NCBI GenBank assembly: GCA_041394325.1
Contig: JAWKIJ010000001.1
Location: forward strand, 1,116,001-1,180,000
Source of the DNA: JAWKIJ01 sp041394325
GTDB lineage: Bacteria; Actinomycetota; Acidimicrobiia; Acidimicrobiales; Microtrichaceae
DNA: 64,000 bases
Direction: 5' to 3'
In this document: one piece after another, positions 17,898 through 26,704 of the stretch
Numbering within the stretch: position 1 is the stretch's first letter
How the letters are laid out: each line of letters opens with the position of its first letter
Program-made: the position numbers and the translations under genes
The notes under the pieces: model-generated
Told to the model about the DNA's origin: nothing
Databases searched by the model: none
Seen by the model: the letters and a program-made list of their open reading frames with translations, nothing else

Positions 17898-19186
17898 CGG
17901 GTGCCCGGCTCCTCGGGGTGGCTCGCCGCCTGTGCTGGAGCGTTCGGCGACCAGGGCGAACGCCCGCCGGCATCGGGATCGACGCCGGCGAGCACCAGTC
18001 CCCACCAGCGGGGAGCGATGACGTCGGCCGTGTGGGTCCGTTTCACATGCCGGCGAAGGCGCTCCGTCGCGAGGTCCGCAGTGGTCTCGTCGCGGGTACG
18101 GAGCAGTCGCTCGGCCACCCGCGCCATCGACGCGATGTCGCCTGCTGGCACCACACGGTCCGGAGTCGTCGATGCGATCAGGTCGGCCGCCCCTCCCGAC
18201 GCGAACGTCACCACGGGCACCCCCCGGATCGCCGCCTCCAGCAACGCGAGGGGATAGGGATCCTCACGGGCGACCCCGACGCACAGGTCCGCGGTCCCGA
18301 GCCAGAGGTCGACGTCGGTTGTCGACGGGATCAGGTGCAGGCTCACCGGACGGTCCGAACGGCGGGCGTCGAGGGCGAGCTCACGTTCGAGGGTGCCGTC
18401 GGGGGTGCAGCCGACCCAGACTCCGTGCAGTGGCTGTTCGACCCCGGATCGGGCGCGGAGCCCCCCGATGGATGCGAGGAGGTCGACGAATCGGTCGGCC
18501 CCCTTTCGGGGGGAGCACGCGCCGACCGATATGACGACCGCTGCATCGGTCGGGATGCCCAGCGACCGTCGGGCGTGACGTCGTACCCGCGCGACGGAGT
18601 CGGCGCCGGTTTCGTCGGGTGATCCGTGTTGCGGCCAACGCGCCCGCTCGGGTGGCTCGACGGCCTCCGGCAGCGCGTGGACCCGTCGCGTTTCGACGCC
18701 CCAGCGATCCGTCAGCATCGCCTCGACGGCGGGTCCGGCAGCGATGAACCGGTCGACCCGATCGATGACACGACCGCGGCGACGGGTCGGCAGCACCCGT
18801 TCGGCCACTCCGTCGAGCTCGTGGACATGGCACACCAGCGTCGAGCCTCTCGGTGTCGCCGCGACCGCCCAACGCGACGCGGCGAGGGTGTTCGCCACCA
18901 CGATGTCGGGTCTCGCCCGGCCGGGCCCGGGTGAGGGGATCGAGGCCGTCGTTCCGAACGCCTCGAGGAACGAGCGCTCCGCGGCCGACCGCGTGCGGAC
19001 ACGTCCGACGATCTGTTCGAAGGCTCCCTCGAGAGGGCCGCCACCGAGCAGGTCGAGTTGCACCGTGACCTCCGGTGGTTGCCGACGGAGCATCGACAGG
19101 AGCATGTTCGGTGCTCCCGTGAGGGTCGCGTCGTGCCCGACGACCCGGACGAGAGGTGATCCCGTCGGCCACGGCGATCCGGTCAC
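17894..19186 (-). CDS. Glycosyltransferase, GT4-like, paralogue of its downstream neighbour
   Basis: 430 residues from GTG 19186, chosen for a GAGGAG Shine-Dalgarno five bases upstream; the frame extends to 19393 but that part overlaps the phosphatase gene and reads as nonsense. Motifs shared with the adjacent transferase are HVHELDGVAERV, SPRKGADRFVDLL, REDPYPLALLEAAIRGVPVV and a terminal APRWWG. GT-B fold with a C-terminal nucleotide-sugar domain. Its stop overlaps the next start (ATGATGA), so translation is coupled. Substrates unknown. Confidence 0.86.
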   Translation of the reverse strand: MTGSPWPTGSPLVRVVGHDATLTGAPNMLLSMLRRQPPEVTVQLDLLGGGPLEGAFEQIVGRVRTRSAAERSFLEAFGTTASIPSPGPGRARPDIVVANTLAASRWAVAATPRGSTLVCHVHELDGVAERVLPTRRRGRVIDRVDRFIAAGPAVEAMLTDRWGVETRRVHALPEAVEPPERARWPQHGSPDETGADSVARVRRHARRSLGIPTDAAVVISVGACSPRKGADRFVDLLASIGGLRARSGVEQPLHGVWVGCTPDGTLERELALDARRSDRPVSLHLIPSTTDVDLWLGTADLCVGVAREDPYPLALLEAAIRGVPVVTFASGGAADLIASTTPDRVVPAGDIASMARVAERLLRTRDETTADLATERLRRHVKRTHTADVIAPRWWGLVLAGVDPDAGGRSPWSPNAPAQAASHPEEPGTR

Positions 19187-19220
19187 GGCGCTCCTCGGAG
19201 CGCCGATCGTAGGTCCGTGC

Positions 19221-19835
19221 TCAGCCCGCCGCTGCACGGAGGCTCCCGACGATCCCCTCGATCGCGTCGGTGAGCTCCGCGATCGTGGCCCGGTGGAGCT
19301 TCGTCGAGCGTCCCGTCGGGTCCGACACCGTGTACATCCGGTCGGTGGGGTCGGGTGGGCCCTTCGCTGCGACCGCCCGCTCGAGCCAGTCATCGAAGGT
19401 CTCGCCGCCGTGCAGCGGCCGGATCAGCCGGCAGACCGAGGCCATTTCGAGGAGGGGCCAGACGCGGGAGCGGGATCCGCCGAGCTCCAGGATCGCCTTA
19501 CGAGCCTGGAACGGTTCCATCGTGAGCGTGAGGTCCGCTCGTTCGAGCAGGGTGGGAGTGAGCGGCCGGCTCCGATGGCCGGAGAGGTCGAGGCCCACCG
19601 ATCGGGCCGCCTTGACCGCCTTGGCCGTTGCCTCCGCGCCTTCGACGGCGAGTGTTCCGGCGGACTCGGTCACGATCGGAAGGCCGAGTGCCTGCGTTGC
19701 CCGCTGTGCGATCACCGCGGCCATCGCGGAACGGCATTGGTTCGCGGTGCACACCATCAGGACCCGCACGATCCCCGGTGCCGGCGCGGGATGGGCCGCC
19801 GGTGGGGGTGCGGTGGAGAGGGGGTCGGTCCCCAT
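19221..19835 (-). CDS. Low-molecular-weight protein tyrosine phosphatase (Wzb-like)
   Basis: Dephosphorylates phosphotyrosine on polysaccharide-assembly proteins. 204 residues: a Pro/Ala-rich N-terminus of about 22, then the P-loop CTANQCRS with catalytic Cys29 and Arg35 of the CX5R(S) signature directly after the first strand VLMVC. The usual general-acid DP loop is probably SDPTGRS or PPDPTDR near the C-terminus. In capsule loci such enzymes oppose a Wzc-type tyrosine kinase; the kinase candidate here is at 35004-36854. A start closer to the P-loop is possible. Confidence 0.88.
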   Translation of the reverse strand: MGTDPLSTAPPPAAHPAPAPGIVRVLMVCTANQCRSAMAAVIAQRATQALGLPIVTESAGTLAVEGAEATAKAVKAARSVGLDLSGHRSRPLTPTLLERADLTLTMEPFQARKAILELGGSRSRVWPLLEMASVCRLIRPLHGGETFDDWLERAVAAKGPPDPTDRMYTVSDPTGRSTKLHRATIAELTDAIEGIVGSLRAAAG

Positions 19836-19853
19836 GTCATTCGGTGGTCGGAG

Positions 19854-21112
19854 TCACAGGTGCTCGACGTTGGGGCCGGACAGGACGTGGCGACAGTCCA
19901 GGATTCGGGTGGCGTTCTTCGTGATCGTCTCGGTGTCGAAGGCGTCGTGGTCCACGACGAACAGCACCAGATCCGCGGCCGCGAGCTCGGCGGCTTCGCC
20001 GTGGATGCGTCGTGTTCCCGCCGGGAACTGACGGTCGTCCACATGGGGGTCCACTACCGACACCACCGCACCGAGGCCGACGAGCAGTTCGCAGATCGGC
20101 ACCGACGGGGTCTCGCGGGCATCCCCGGTGTTCCCCTTGTACGCCAAGCCCATCACCACGATGGAGGAGCCCTTGACCGACCGCGTGGCCTCGTTCAGGG
20201 TTGCCTGGGCGCGTCGCACGACGTAGTCCGGCATGTGGCTGTTGACGTCGTTGGCCAGCTCCACGAAGCGGAACGTCTGGCCGAGGCTCCGTTCGATCTG
20301 CCAGGAGAGGTAGGAGGGGTCGATCGGTAGGCAGTGCCCGCCGACCCCGGGACCCGGGGTGAAGCGCATGTAGCCGAACGGCTTGGTCGACGCGGCGTCG
20401 ATCGCCTCCCACACGTCGATGCCCAGGCCCTTCGCGAACATCGCCAACTCGTTGACGAGGGCGATGTTGACGTGGCGAAAGGTGTTCTCCAGCAGTTTCG
20501 TCAACTCGGCTTCACGGGTTCCCGAGACGCGCACCGTTCGTTCGACGAGGCGACCGAAGAATTCGTCGACCTTGTCCAGTGAGGTGCTGTTCATTCCCGA
20601 GACGACCTTGGGTGTGTTCTCGAGCCGGAAGCGCGTGTTGCCCGGGTCGATGCGCTCGGGGCTGTAGCCGAGATGGAAGTCCTTGCCTCCGATCAGCCGC
20701 GAGCCCTCTTCGAGGAGCGGGAGTGCGAGTTCCTCGGTCGTACCGGGGTAGGTCGTCGACTCGAGGATCACCGTCGCGCCGGGTGTCACGTGGGGGCGAC
20801 GAGTTGACTCGCCGATTCGATGTAGGAGAGGTCCGGGGCGCCCTCGGCCATCGGGGTGGGGACCGAGATCACCGCGACGTCGAAGCCGGCGAGGTCCGCC
20901 GGGTCGGTCGTCGCCCGGTAGCGTCCGGAGTCGATCGCCGCGCGAAGCCGGTCGTCGGTGATGTCCTCGACGTGGGACCGTCCTTCGGCGAGTCCCCGGA
21001 CCTTCGTGTCGTCGAGGTCGAAGCCGACCACGTCGTAGCCCACCTCCGCGGCACGGATCGCCACCGGCAGACCCACATAGCCCTGGCCGACCACGACCAC
21101 ACGTTGACTCAT
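19854..21112 (-). CDS. UDP-N-acetylhexosamine 6-dehydrogenase (WbpA/WecC family), frameshifted
   Basis: NAD-dependent oxidation of UDP-GlcNAc (or UDP-ManNAc) C6 to the uronic acid. The N-terminal Rossmann domain (VVVVGQGYVGLPVA) reads from ATG 21112, with AGGAG eight bases upstream, to about 20797. The rest continues one frame over, from HVTPGATVILESTTYPGTTEE through the catalytic-cysteine segment GVGGHCLPIDP to the C-terminal domain. The break is a five-base C run on the coding strand (20792-20796) where six would restore the frame and give QLVAPHVTPG. Repaired length 419 residues, normal. Substrate choice rests on the GGHC-PIDP motif and the neighbouring WlbA-like gene. Confidence 0.9.
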
Positions 21113-21361
21113 CGATGACTCCTGGTGCTGCGCGTCCGCTCGTGCTGTTCCGTTCGGTTACGGACCCGCGGACGATGTCCGTGGGAGTATGCCGCGCGCC
21201 ACGCCCACAACGGCACCCCCCTGCGAGGAAAAGGTAGTCGTCGGTAGGGTCGCCCGGTCGTGTGGAGACCGGCGCGGTGGGTCGTCGCGCCCAGTGCCAT
21301 ATTTCACGCCACCTGTTATCATCACGGCGCGGAAGGTGCACCGAGCGCCTACGCGCGAGCG
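21113..21361. promoter_or_regulatory. Divergent intergenic region for the dehydrogenase and capD blocks
   Basis: The only place from which the leftward block (dehydrogenase, phosphatase, two glycosyltransferases, aminotransferase, phosphoglycosyl transferase) and the rightward pair (capD, wlbAB-like) can both be transcribed. Around 21298-21324 it contains a markedly lower-GC patch including TATCAT at 21317-21322, a possible -10 for capD, but no convincing -35 is spaced from it. It also holds the inverted repeat at 21165-21185. Confidence 0.4.
21165..21185. repeat. Inverted repeat with 3-base loop between divergent genes
   Basis: CCCGCGGAC at 21165-21173 and GTCCGTGGG at 21177-21185 are complementary over nine positions with one G-T pair, separated by GAT. 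It sits in the 249-base divergent interval between the UDP-sugar dehydrogenase and capD (21113-21361). It could be an operator or an RNA hairpin in a leader. No T-run follows, so it is not a typical terminator. Confidence 0.35.
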
Positions 21362-23169
21362 ATGGGGGTGATCCGGTTGCAGTTCTTGACGCGACTGGCC
21401 CGTCGGCGGTTCGTCGCACAGGCGACCTTCGACGGAGTTGCCTGGGTCCTTTCGATGTTGGTGGCGGCCCTCCTCCGCAGTGATTTCGCCTACGACTCCC
21501 GACTCGCCCGTTGGTCGCTCACGGCGGGTGTGGTGGCGGCCCTCCTCCACGTCGCGATCGGTCGTGCACTCGGTCTGTACATCCACCGTTGGCGCTACGG
21601 GACCTTCGAGGAACTCGCCGCCGCGACGGTGTCGTGCATCCTGGCGTCGTTCGCCACGACCGGGGTGATCCTGGTCTCCCATTCACAGTCCAAGGTGCCC
21701 ACGTCGGTGCCGCTGCTCGCAGGGCCGATCGCGTGTTGCGCGTTGTTCCTGGCGCGATCGTTCTGGCGCATCATGCTCGACCGCTCGTCGCGCCCCGACC
21801 GGGAGCGGGCCGAGCGAGTGCTGGTGTTCGGTGCGGGCGACGGTGGTCGACAGGTCGTCACGGCGATGCTGACCACCCCCGGCTCCCCCTACGTCCCGGT
21901 CGGGATGCTCGACGACAACCCCGACCTGAAGAACCTCCGCGTGAAGTCGGTGCCGGTGCTCGGCGGGAGGAATCGACTGAAGGCGGTGGCGGAACGCAAG
22001 AACGCGACGACGGTGGTCATCGCGATCCCAAGCGCATCGAGCGAGTTGATCCGTGAGATCGTGTCGCTCACCGACGAGATCGGCTTGTCCACGTTGGTGT
22101 TGCCACCGGTGTCGGAGCTGTTCGGGAGCGTTCGGCTCCACGACATTCGCGAGCTCACCGAGGCCGACCTGCTCGGACGCCGTGAGGTCAACACCGACGT
22201 CGAGTCCGTCGCCGGGTACCTCACCGGGCGTCGGGTGCTGGTCACCGGAGCCGGGGATCGATCGGCAGCGAACTGTGTCGACAGATCACCCGGTACGCGC
22301 CGGCGACGATCGTGATGCTCGACCGCGACGAATCGGCCCTCCAATCGGTCCAGCTCTCCATCGAGGGGCGCGGCCTGCTCGACTCCCGGAACCTGGTCGT
22401 GGCGTCCATCCGCGACCGCAACCGGATCCGCGAGGTGTTCGAGGAGCATCGCCCCGAGGTGGTGTTCCACGCGGCGGCCCTCAAACACCTCCCCCTGCTC
22501 GAGATGCATCCGGAGGAGGCCTTCAAGACCAACGTGGTCGGCACCCAGAACATGTTGTCGGTCAGCCAGGAGTTCGGCGTCACGACGTTCGTGAACATCT
22601 CTACCGACAAGGCGGCCGACGCGACCTCGGTGCTGGGCCGTACCAAGCGGCTCGCCGAACAACTGACGGCATTCGCCGGGGGCCACGACGACAACTCCTA
22701 CCTGAGCGTGCGTTTCGGCAACGTGCTGGGGAGTCGGGGCTCGGTGATCCCTCTGTTCCGAGCTCAGATCGCCGCCGGTGGACCGGTCACCGTGACCCAC
22801 CCCGAGGTGACCCGCTTCTTCATGACCATCGAGGAGGCCTGTCAACTGGTGATCCAGGCGGGGTCGGTGAGTGGCCACGGTGAGGTGATGGTCCTCGACA
22901 TGGGTGAGCCGGTGTCGATCGACGACCTGGCCCGACGGCTGATCGCCGAGTCAGGCAAGCGGGTGGACATCGTGTACACCGGGCTGCGTCCGGGTGAGAA
23001 GCTCCACGAGGACCTCTTCGCCGACGATGAGGTGGCGGAGACGTCCGAACACGAGATGATCGCGCGGGTCGAGGTCCCTCCGCTCGATCCGGCAAGTCTG
23101 GGACTCCACGATTCGCGCCGTCCGCTGCTCATCGACCTCAGTCGGGCCGACGAGCAGCATTCCGCCTAG
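21362..23169 (+). CDS. Membrane-anchored nucleotide-sugar 4,6-dehydratase (CapD/PglF/FlaA1-extended family), frameshifted
   Basis: Expected to convert UDP-GlcNAc to a UDP-4-keto-6-deoxy sugar. N-terminal third: four membrane helices (about residues 18-130). Then a nucleotide-binding domain (VLVFGAGDGGRQV) and a C-terminal SDR domain with NISTDKAADATSVLGRTKR and GLRPGEKLHEDLF. The frame breaks at a four-G run (22253-22256); a fifth G restores TGAGGSIGSEL, the SDR glycine motif, and links the halves exactly. Repaired length 602 residues, typical. ATG 21362 begins the recognisable protein; its Shine-Dalgarno is weak. Confidence 0.9.
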
Positions 23170-23188
23170 CTCGGCCTAACCTCGGTTC

Positions 23189-24802
23189 GTGACGTCCGCG
23201 CAGCCCGGGGTCGCCGTCGTCGGCGGCGGCTACTGGGGAAGAAACCTGGTCCGCACCTTCGCCGAGCTCGACGCGCTCGTCGCGGTGGTGGACGCCAACC
23301 CTCGCACGGCGCGGGAACTCGCCGACCGACACGACGTGAAGGTCGCGGATCTCGCGGAGGTCCTCGTCGACGGCGACATCGACGCGATGGTCATCGCCGC
23401 CCCTGCGGCGGACCACGCCGACCTGGCGGTGGCCGCCCTCGAAGCCGGCAAGCACGTCTATGTGGAGAAGCCCCTCGCGCTCACCCTCGACGATGCGCGA
23501 CGGGTTGTCGAAACGGCCAGCGCCCACTCCCGGACGCTCATGGTGGGCCACCTCCTGCAGTACCACCCCGCGTTCGTCGAGTTGGCCTCGATGGTCGGGG
23601 CGGGACGCCTGGGTACGCTCCGCTACCTCTATTCGAACCGTCTCAACCTCGGTCGGTTCCGCCAGGAGGAGAACATCCTGTGGAGCTTCGCTCCCCATGA
23701 TCTCTCGATGATCCTCGCACTGGTCGGCGAGTCGCCCGACCACGTGGAGGCGGTCGGTTCGACGTTCCTCACCGACAACATCCCCGACGTGACCACGACC
23801 CACCTCACCTTTCGGAGCGGTCCTCGGGCGCACGTGTTCGTCTCGTGGCTGCATCCGTTCAAGGAGCAACGCCTGGTCGTCGTGGGAGCGTCCGCGATGG
23901 CCGTGTTCGACGACCGGATGCCCTGGGAGTCCAAGCTCACGTTGTACGAGCACTCGGTCGACTGGCGCGACGGTGTCCCGATCCCCGTTCCCGGCGACGG
24001 AACAGCGGTCGCGCTGGAGGAGGCCGAGCCGCTCCGTCTGGAATGTGAACACTTCCTCGACTGCGTCCGGACCGGTCGCCGGCCGCGCACCGACGGCGAG
24101 GAGGGGATGGCCGTTCTGGAGGTGCTGGATGCCGCCCAGCGCTCCCTCGTGCGCAACGGTGCGGTCGACGCGATGCCGGCGAAGGTGGGTCCGTCCCCCC
24201 GGGTGGCCCCCGCGGCGATCGACCCCGCGGCGGTCCTGCATCCGACGGCGGTGGTCGATTCCGGCGCGACGATCGGTCCCCGAACCCGAGTCTGGCATTT
24301 CAGTCACGTCCTGTCCGACACGACGATCGGGTCGGACTGCACACTCGGCCAGAACGTCGTCGTCGGCCCCGGTGTCACGGTCGGCGACCGCTGTCGCGTT
24401 CAGAACAACGTCAGCGTCTATTCGGGGGTGCACCTCGAGGACGGCGTGTTCTGCGGGCCGTCCTGTGTGTTCACCAACGTGTACAACCCCCGGGCGGAGG
24501 TGTCGCGCAAGGACGAGTTCATGACGACGGTCGTTCGACGGGGCGCCACCATCGGGGCGAACGCCACCATCGTGTGCGGCAACGAGATCGGGGAGTACGC
24601 GTTCATCGGTGCAGGTGCCGTGGTCATCGACGACGTACCCGCGTACGCGTTGATGGTCGGCAACCCGGCACGGCGCGTCGGCTGGATGAGCGCATCCGGC
24701 GAGCGGCTCGGCGACGATCTCGTGTGTCCGCGCACCGGTGATCGTTACGTCGAACGCGACGGTCGGCTGTGGCCGGTATCGTCGGCCGCCGAGCCCGACT
24801 GA
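23189..24802 (+). CDS. Fusion of a Gfo/Idh/MocA dehydrogenase (WlbA/WbpB-like) and a left-handed beta-helix acyltransferase (WlbB/WbpD-like)
   Basis: 537 residues. The N-terminal part (about 1-330) is an NAD-dependent sugar-nucleotide 3-dehydrogenase: Rossmann motif VVGGGYWGRN, then HVYVEKPLAL with the family EKP lysine. The C-terminal part (about 345-520) is a run of imperfect hexapeptide repeats (VVGPGVTVGD, TIGANATIVCGNEIG, AFIGAGAVV) ending in ALMVGNPARRVGW, as in N-acetyltransferases that act on UDP-3-amino-uronic acids. In known pathways these are separate WlbA and WlbB enzymes separated by the aminotransferase step; here they are one polypeptide. The reading frame is continuous, starting at GTG 23189, 19 bases after capD. 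Confidence 0.9.
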   Translation: MTSAQPGVAVVGGGYWGRNLVRTFAELDALVAVVDANPRTARELADRHDVKVADLAEVLVDGDIDAMVIAAPAADHADLAVAALEAGKHVYVEKPLALTLDDARRVVETASAHSRTLMVGHLLQYHPAFVELASMVGAGRLGTLRYLYSNRLNLGRFRQEENILWSFAPHDLSMILALVGESPDHVEAVGSTFLTDNIPDVTTTHLTFRSGPRAHVFVSWLHPFKEQRLVVVGASAMAVFDDRMPWESKLTLYEHSVDWRDGVPIPVPGDGTAVALEEAEPLRLECEHFLDCVRTGRRPRTDGEEGMAVLEVLDAAQRSLVRNGAVDAMPAKVGPSPRVAPAAIDPAAVLHPTAVVDSGATIGPRTRVWHFSHVLSDTTIGSDCTLGQNVVVGPGVTVGDRCRVQNNVSVYSGVHLEDGVFCGPSCVFTNVYNPRAEVSRKDEFMTTVVRRGATIGANATIVCGNEIGEYAFIGAGAVVIDDVPAYALMVGNPARRVGWMSASGERLGDDLVCPRTGDRYVERDGRLWPVSSAAEPD

Positions 24803-24808
24803 GGGCCG

Positions 24809-26683
24809 TCACGGGCGCGACCCCAGGGGACGGAGATGCCGTCGCGCCCAGAGTTGCAGGGAGAGCAGGTTCCAGAGTCCACGAGTGTGGTCGCGCCCTC
24901 CCGAGCGGTGGGCCTCGTACAGGGCTCCTATCGCCCTCCGGTCCAACGCGCCGCTGGGGAATGGCTCGTCGTCGAGGAGGAGTTCCTGGACGACGGGGCG
25001 GAGATCGTTTCGGAGCCACGATCCCAGCGGTACGGTGAAGCCCTTCTTGGGGCGCGGGATGTCCTCGCGGGGAACGTGCGCCTCGAGCGCGCGCCGCAGC
25101 ACCTGTTTGCCCACACCCGATGCCAGGCAGGACTGCGGGTCCACCCGGGCCGACAGGTCGACGACCTCCATGTCGAGCAGCGGCACCCGGACCTCCAGGG
25201 AATGGAACATCGCGGCGCGGTCGACCTTCGTGAGGATCATCTGCAGGTGGCATTCGAGTTCGTTCCGACGCATCCACTGCATCAACTCGTCCTCGGTGCC
25301 GGTGCGTTCACGCCGGAAGTGGTCGTAGGCGTCCGGGAGAGTGGCCGCACCGGGCGCGATTCGGCCGAGTTCGGGTTGGCGAAGGCCGGAGTGGGCGTCG
25401 AGGTACCAGTCGCCGACCGTCGGGAACAGCACCCCCCGTGCCGGCCGGCGGGAGGTCGGCAGCGGTTTGGACGCCGCGTACGCGGCGAAGCGGGCCGCGC
25501 GTGGAAGCGAAAACCAGCGACGTGCCCGGCGGACCTTGTCGAAGCGTGGATATCCCCAGAACAACTCGTCGCCACCGTCGCCGGACAACACGACCTTGAC
25601 CTGCTCGGCCGCGAGGTGCGACACCATCAGCGTCGGAAACGAGGAGTAGTCGCCGAACGGCTCCTGATACGCCGACGCGACGTCGTCGATCAACGCGAAC
25701 GCGTCCTCCCCGGAGATCCTCCGCGAATGCTGCTCGAGGTCGAGCAGTGCCGCGTAGCGCGCGGCGGGCACCGATTCGTCCGATGCCGGATCCTCGGTCC
25801 CGATGGTGAAGGCCTTGACCGTGGCGGTGGTGTGCGAACGCATCTCCGCCGCCACCAGGGGTGAGTCGACTCCTCCCGACAGGAAGCAGCCGACCTCCAC
25901 GTCGCTCACCATCTGCCGCTCGACCGCTTCGGCGACGGCGGCGGCCACCGTCTCGTCCGTCGCGGCCATGGGGAGCCGTCCTTCGCCGGCCTCCGTGCCC
26001 GCCGGCGCGCGGAACGTCCGGACCGACGGTGTGCCACCCGGTTCGACCGTCACCATCGTCCCCGCCTCGACCTGATGGGTGTCGGCGATGATGCCCCACG
26101 GCGGGGGCAGGTACCCGAGGCGCAGGTATATGGCCAGAGCACCGTCGTCGACCAGGTCGCGTCGGCATCGTCGATGACGGACGACCTGGTCGTACTGGGA
26201 GCCGTACACGACTGCCTCATGGCTCCACCAATAGTGGAGCGGCTTGATGCCGACGGGATCTCGGGCCAGGACGAGCCGGCGGGTTTCGGGACGGTACCAG
26301 GCGATAGCGAACATGCCGTTGAAACGTGCGAACGCGTCCTCGCCCCACTCCTGAAGTGCGACGAGCGCGACCTCGGTGTCGGAGGTGGATCGGAACCGGT
26401 GGTCGAGCGCCGTCAGTTCACGACGTAGCTCGCGGAAGTTGTAGATCTCGCCATTGAACGTCACCACGTGACGACCGTCTGTGCTCACCATCGGCTGATG
26501 ACCGGCCTGGGTCAGGTCGATGATGGAGAGTCGACGGAAGGCCGCGGCGAAATGCCGACCGTCGGTCCACGTGCCCTCGTCGTCGGGCCCCCGTCGTGCC
26601 ATCAGCTCGCCGAGCCGGTCGACCTCGCGGAGGTCGTCGTCGTTCAGCGCGGTCGCGGTGAGCAGCCCGACGATTCCACACAT
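24809..26683 (-). CDS. asnB: Glutamine-hydrolysing asparagine synthase-type amidotransferase (first copy)
   Basis: Two-domain AsnB family, 624 residues. Cys2 of MCGIVG is the glutaminase nucleophile; RRGPDDEG and FNGEIYNFRELR are glutaminase-domain landmarks. The ATP-pyrophosphatase loop is FLSGGVDSPL and the synthetase domain also has LSGDGGDELFWGYPR and the C-terminal PKKGFTVPLG. The frame is intact. It is the last gene of the leftward block and ends seven bases from the convergent wlbAB-like gene. Next to uronic-acid genes, amidation of a sugar carboxylate (as proposed for WbpS-type enzymes) is as likely as asparagine synthesis; this is inference. Confidence 0.92.
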   Translation of the reverse strand: MCGIVGLLTATALNDDDLREVDRLGELMARRGPDDEGTWTDGRHFAAAFRRLSIIDLTQAGHQPMVSTDGRHVVTFNGEIYNFRELRRELTALDHRFRSTSDTEVALVALQEWGEDAFARFNGMFAIAWYRPETRRLVLARDPVGIKPLHYWWSHEAVVYGSQYDQVVRHRRCRRDLVDDGALAIYLRLGYLPPPWGIIADTHQVEAGTMVTVEPGGTPSVRTFRAPAGTEAGEGRLPMAATDETVAAAVAEAVERQMVSDVEVGCFLSGGVDSPLVAAEMRSHTTATVKAFTIGTEDPASDESVPAARYAALLDLEQHSRRISGEDAFALIDDVASAYQEPFGDYSSFPTLMVSHLAAEQVKVVLSGDGGDELFWGYPRFDKVRRARRWFSLPRAARFAAYAASKPLPTSRRPARGVLFPTVGDWYLDAHSGLRQPELGRIAPGAATLPDAYDHFRRERTGTEDELMQWMRRNELECHLQMILTKVDRAAMFHSLEVRVPLLDMEVVDLSARVDPQSCLASGVGKQVLRRALEAHVPREDIPRPKKGFTVPLGSWLRNDLRPVVQELLLDDEPFPSGALDRRAIGALYEAHRSGGRDHTRGLWNLLSLQLWARRHLRPLGSRP

Positions 26684-26704
26684 ACCGGGAGCGCAGCGCC
26701 GACT

